From Propionispora sp. 2/2-37 (GTDB taxonomy: Bacteria; Bacillota; Negativicutes; Propionisporales; Propionisporaceae): a stretch of DNA of 64,000 bases. Numbering within the stretch: position 1 is the first letter of the stretch; the number at the start of each line of letters is the position of its first letter. The stretch lies in the NCBI RefSeq assembly GCF_001298735.1, contig NZ_CYSP01000003.1, positions 186,001 to 250,000 on the forward strand. Direction: 5' to 3'. Both the position numbers and the translations under genes were made by a program. The notes beneath the pieces were generated by a model. It did not search any database. It was not told the DNA's origin and was given only the letters and a program-made list of their open reading frames with translations. Below, in pieces: positions 62,405 through 64,000 of this stretch.

Positions 62405-63052
62405 CTATTTTTGTCCATACAAGTACGTAAAAACATCCCTTGCTTTTTTAACTTCTGTTTGTTCCAGCAGTACCGGTTCACCAATATGTTTGGCCAATAA
62501 ATAGGATTTTGCATTATCTTCCAGCATAACTGCCGCCGTCAATGCATGCTTTACCGACGGTCCAACGGCCATCACTCCATGATTGGCCAGTAAGCAGGCG
62601 CTTTTATCACCTATAGCCTCGATAACACTTGGACCGATCAACCCGGAGGCTACCGGCGAATAAGCGGCGACAGGAACTGTCCCGCCCACTTCATTGGCCA
62701 AAGTGGTCGTAGCACAGGGAATTTCCTGACGCAACATGGCAAAGGAACAGGCAAAGGTAGAGTGAGTATGAATAATGCTGAATATATCCTCACGCTTCTT
62801 ATAAATGTATAGATGATCCGGTGTATCAACAGACGGCTTCCACTTTCCTTCCACCGCCTTCCCTTCCATATCAATCACCACAATATCTTCCGGCGACAGT
62901 TTTTCATAGGCCATACCGCTGGGCGTAATCGCAATGTAGCCGGTCTTGGGATCGCGCCCACTTACATTTCCGCCGGTTAGTGTAACCAGTCTATATTTTA
63001 GTAAATCCCAGGATGCTTCCAGGACTTCTTTGCGTAAACCTTCTAATAGCAT
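62405..63052 (-). CDS. class II aldolase/adducin-family enzyme (L-ribulose-5-P 4-epimerase-like)
   Basis: 215 residues. The zinc-site motifs are IIHTHSTFACSF (near residue 83) and LLANHGVMAVGPS (near 145), with TGGNVSGRDPKTGYIAITPS near the start binding phosphate. The family includes L-ribulose-5-phosphate 4-epimerase, L-fuculose-phosphate aldolase and related enzymes, which cannot be separated confidently by eye. The neighbouring 3-epimerase favours a pentose-phosphate epimerase or a 3-keto-L-gulonate-like pathway. GAGGAGG is eight bases before the ATG at 63052, so the longer frame to 63076 is not used. It starts 13 bases after the stop of the upstream gene. Confidence 0.9.
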   Translation of the reverse strand: MLLEGLRKEVLEASWDLLKYRLVTLTGGNVSGRDPKTGYIAITPSGMAYEKLSPEDIVVIDMEGKAVEGKWKPSVDTPDHLYIYKKREDIFSIIHTHSTFACSFAMLRQEIPCATTTLANEVGGTVPVAAYSPVASGLIGPSVIEAIGDKSACLLANHGVMAVGPSVKHALTAAVMLEDNAKSYLLAKHIGEPVLLEQTEVKKARDVFTYLYGQK

Positions 63053-63065
63053 AGTTTCTGCCTCC

Positions 63066-63923
63066 TCAATGATCAAAGCAATAGCCTGCCTGTTTCATCT
63101 TTGCTTGAATCCACCTGCGGGCATAAGTAATTTTTTCTTTGTGATCCTGCTTGTCACCGGACCACATTTCTATTACAAAAGGTCCCTGATAGTGAAAATC
63201 GTACAGATCCTTAAAGGCCTGACAAAAGTCCACGGTTCCCGTACCAAAATCTATGCGCCGGAAAACTTGGCTTACAGTATCCTTAACATGGATTCCGACT
63301 ATATTGCCACAACCTTTTTTCAATTCATCCTTCACATTCAACCCCCACGCACTCAGGTTGCCAATATCAGGATAGATTTGTAGCAATGGGGATGGATAGG
63401 CATCAATAAAATCCATGATTTTGCTAACAGAGTTCATAAATGGATGATCCATAGTCTCAATTGCCAGCATAACATTGGCTTTACTGGCCATCTCAATTGC
63501 CTGACTCATACTTTTACAGTACAGCTCCCGGGTTTTTTGATTGCCGTTCTCATAATAAACATCGTAGCCGGCAAGCTGAATAACCCGGACTCCTATATCC
63601 ACGGAAAACTGAATAGCCCTTTCCATAATGTCCAGACTCTTTTTTCTGATGACAGGCGATTCACTGCCCATGGGATATTTCCGGTGCCCGCTTAAGCACA
63701 TACTCAGGCTGGGAATACCGGTTGCCGCAATAGCCTGTAATAATTCATATTTCTTGCTTTGCGGCCAATATAGACGCTCCAGCCGCTCTTCACTTTCATC
63801 AATGGATATTTCCAGGAAGTCATAGCCACATTCCGCAACTATGCTCAGCTTTTCCTGCCAGCTTATATCTTCCGGCAGGGCTTTTTCATAAATGCCTAAA
63901 GGGGTATGCTGTTGCAGTTTCAT
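63066..63923 (-). CDS. L-ribulose/L-xylulose-5-phosphate 3-epimerase-like protein (UlaE/SgbU type)
   Basis: 285 residues, a TIM barrel. LGIYEKALPEDISWQEKLSI, ECGYDFLEISIDESEERLER and SLSMCLSGHRKYPMGSESP match UlaE and SgbU. The metal ligands appear in LAIETMDHPF, YPDIGNLSAW, IVGIHVKDT and FVIEMWSG. These enzymes epimerise L-xylulose or L-ribulose 5-phosphate on the route from L-ascorbate or L-xylulose to D-xylulose 5-phosphate. The ATG at 63923 has GGAGGG seven bases upstream. The operon probably begins beyond the right edge, where a kinase or transporter would be expected, so the substrate is inferred from family only. Confidence 0.9.
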   Translation of the reverse strand: MKLQQHTPLGIYEKALPEDISWQEKLSIVAECGYDFLEISIDESEERLERLYWPQSKKYELLQAIAATGIPSLSMCLSGHRKYPMGSESPVIRKKSLDIMERAIQFSVDIGVRVIQLAGYDVYYENGNQKTRELYCKSMSQAIEMASKANVMLAIETMDHPFMNSVSKIMDFIDAYPSPLLQIYPDIGNLSAWGLNVKDELKKGCGNIVGIHVKDTVSQVFRRIDFGTGTVDFCQAFKDLYDFHYQGPFVIEMWSGDKQDHKEKITYARRWIQAKMKQAGYCFDH

Positions 63924-64000
63924 TTTCGTTCCCTCCACCGCACTGTCCGGATAGCCATTACCCAAATAAACTAAATAACTTCCAGATAACAAACGTTATC

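Overview
The window looks like a piece of a Bacillota (Firmicutes) chromosome. Strong GGAGG-type ribosome binding sites precede almost every gene, a T-box leader is present, most operons end in hairpin-plus-U-tract terminators, and a GerD-like lipoprotein hints at sporulation. Pyruvate:ferredoxin oxidoreductase and an exported [FeFe] hydrogenase point to a strict anaerobe. The mix (c-di-GMP receptors, inositol catabolism, NrfD-type membrane modules, PBP2) would suit a Sporomusa/Pelosinus-like member of the Negativicutes, but no rRNA is present and that placement is inference. No tRNA, rRNA, CRISPR array, insertion sequence or prophage was recognised. Both edges cut through transcription units: the first gene lacks its 5' end, and a sugar-phosphate operon runs off the right side. 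|| Layout. 1-2 kb: truncated GAF-PAS-GGDEF-HD-GYP protein and a small coiled-coil protein. 2-6 kb: nifJ (PFOR) behind a T-box leader with a good promoter. 6.1-6.4 kb: a candidate structured non-coding RNA with its own promoter, 14-bp closing stem and terminator. 6.5-8.5 kb: nucleoid-associated protein and nudC. 8.6-17.7 kb: a carbohydrate region with two mutarotase-fold proteins flanking an AraC regulator, and an AraF-like/RbsC-like/AraG-like ABC importer. 17.9-19.1 kb: two exported proteins, one a GerD-like lipoprotein built of 13-residue repeats. || 19.2-38.3 kb: a complete myo-inositol catabolism locus in two minus-strand operons. Operon 1 is iolC-iolB-iolE-iolD-iolH-HIT protein-GntP permease-iolA. 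Operon 2 is Fe-alcohol dehydrogenase-iolJ-iolI-iolT-iolG, possibly continuing into an EamA permease. Between them lie a DeoR-type regulator, an orphan PTS IIA gene and the C-terminal remnant of a second Fe-alcohol dehydrogenase. Similar operator-like sequences recur at the promoters of all these units. Together the genes take inositol through IolG, IolE, IolD, IolB, IolC and IolJ to dihydroxyacetone phosphate plus malonate semialdehyde, which IolA oxidises to acetyl-CoA or the Fe-alcohol dehydrogenase could reduce. || 38.4-42.6 kb: an RsbW-like kinase, then bioY with a thiolase-like and an acyl-CoA-ligase-like gene (the gene set of the Bacillus yhfSTU cluster) and an odd thioredoxin-fold protein. 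42.6-48.4 kb: rarD, a D-2-hydroxyacid dehydrogenase, and an operon for a Tat-exported, probably lipid-anchored [FeFe] hydrogenase with HybA-like and HybB/NrfD-like partners behind a possible attenuator. 48.4-63.9 kb: mixed functions, namely a flavin-binding Nim-like protein, D-Ala-D-Ala carboxypeptidase, HelD, Mug, an amino-acid permease, a second GGDEF-HD-GYP sensor, a zinc-ribbon protein, a class A beta-lactamase-like protein, two small unknowns, PBP2, and a class II aldolase/epimerase plus a UlaE-like 3-epimerase. || Starts were moved inward from the longest open frame wherever a Shine-Dalgarno sequence lies inside the frame; each case is stated in the entry.
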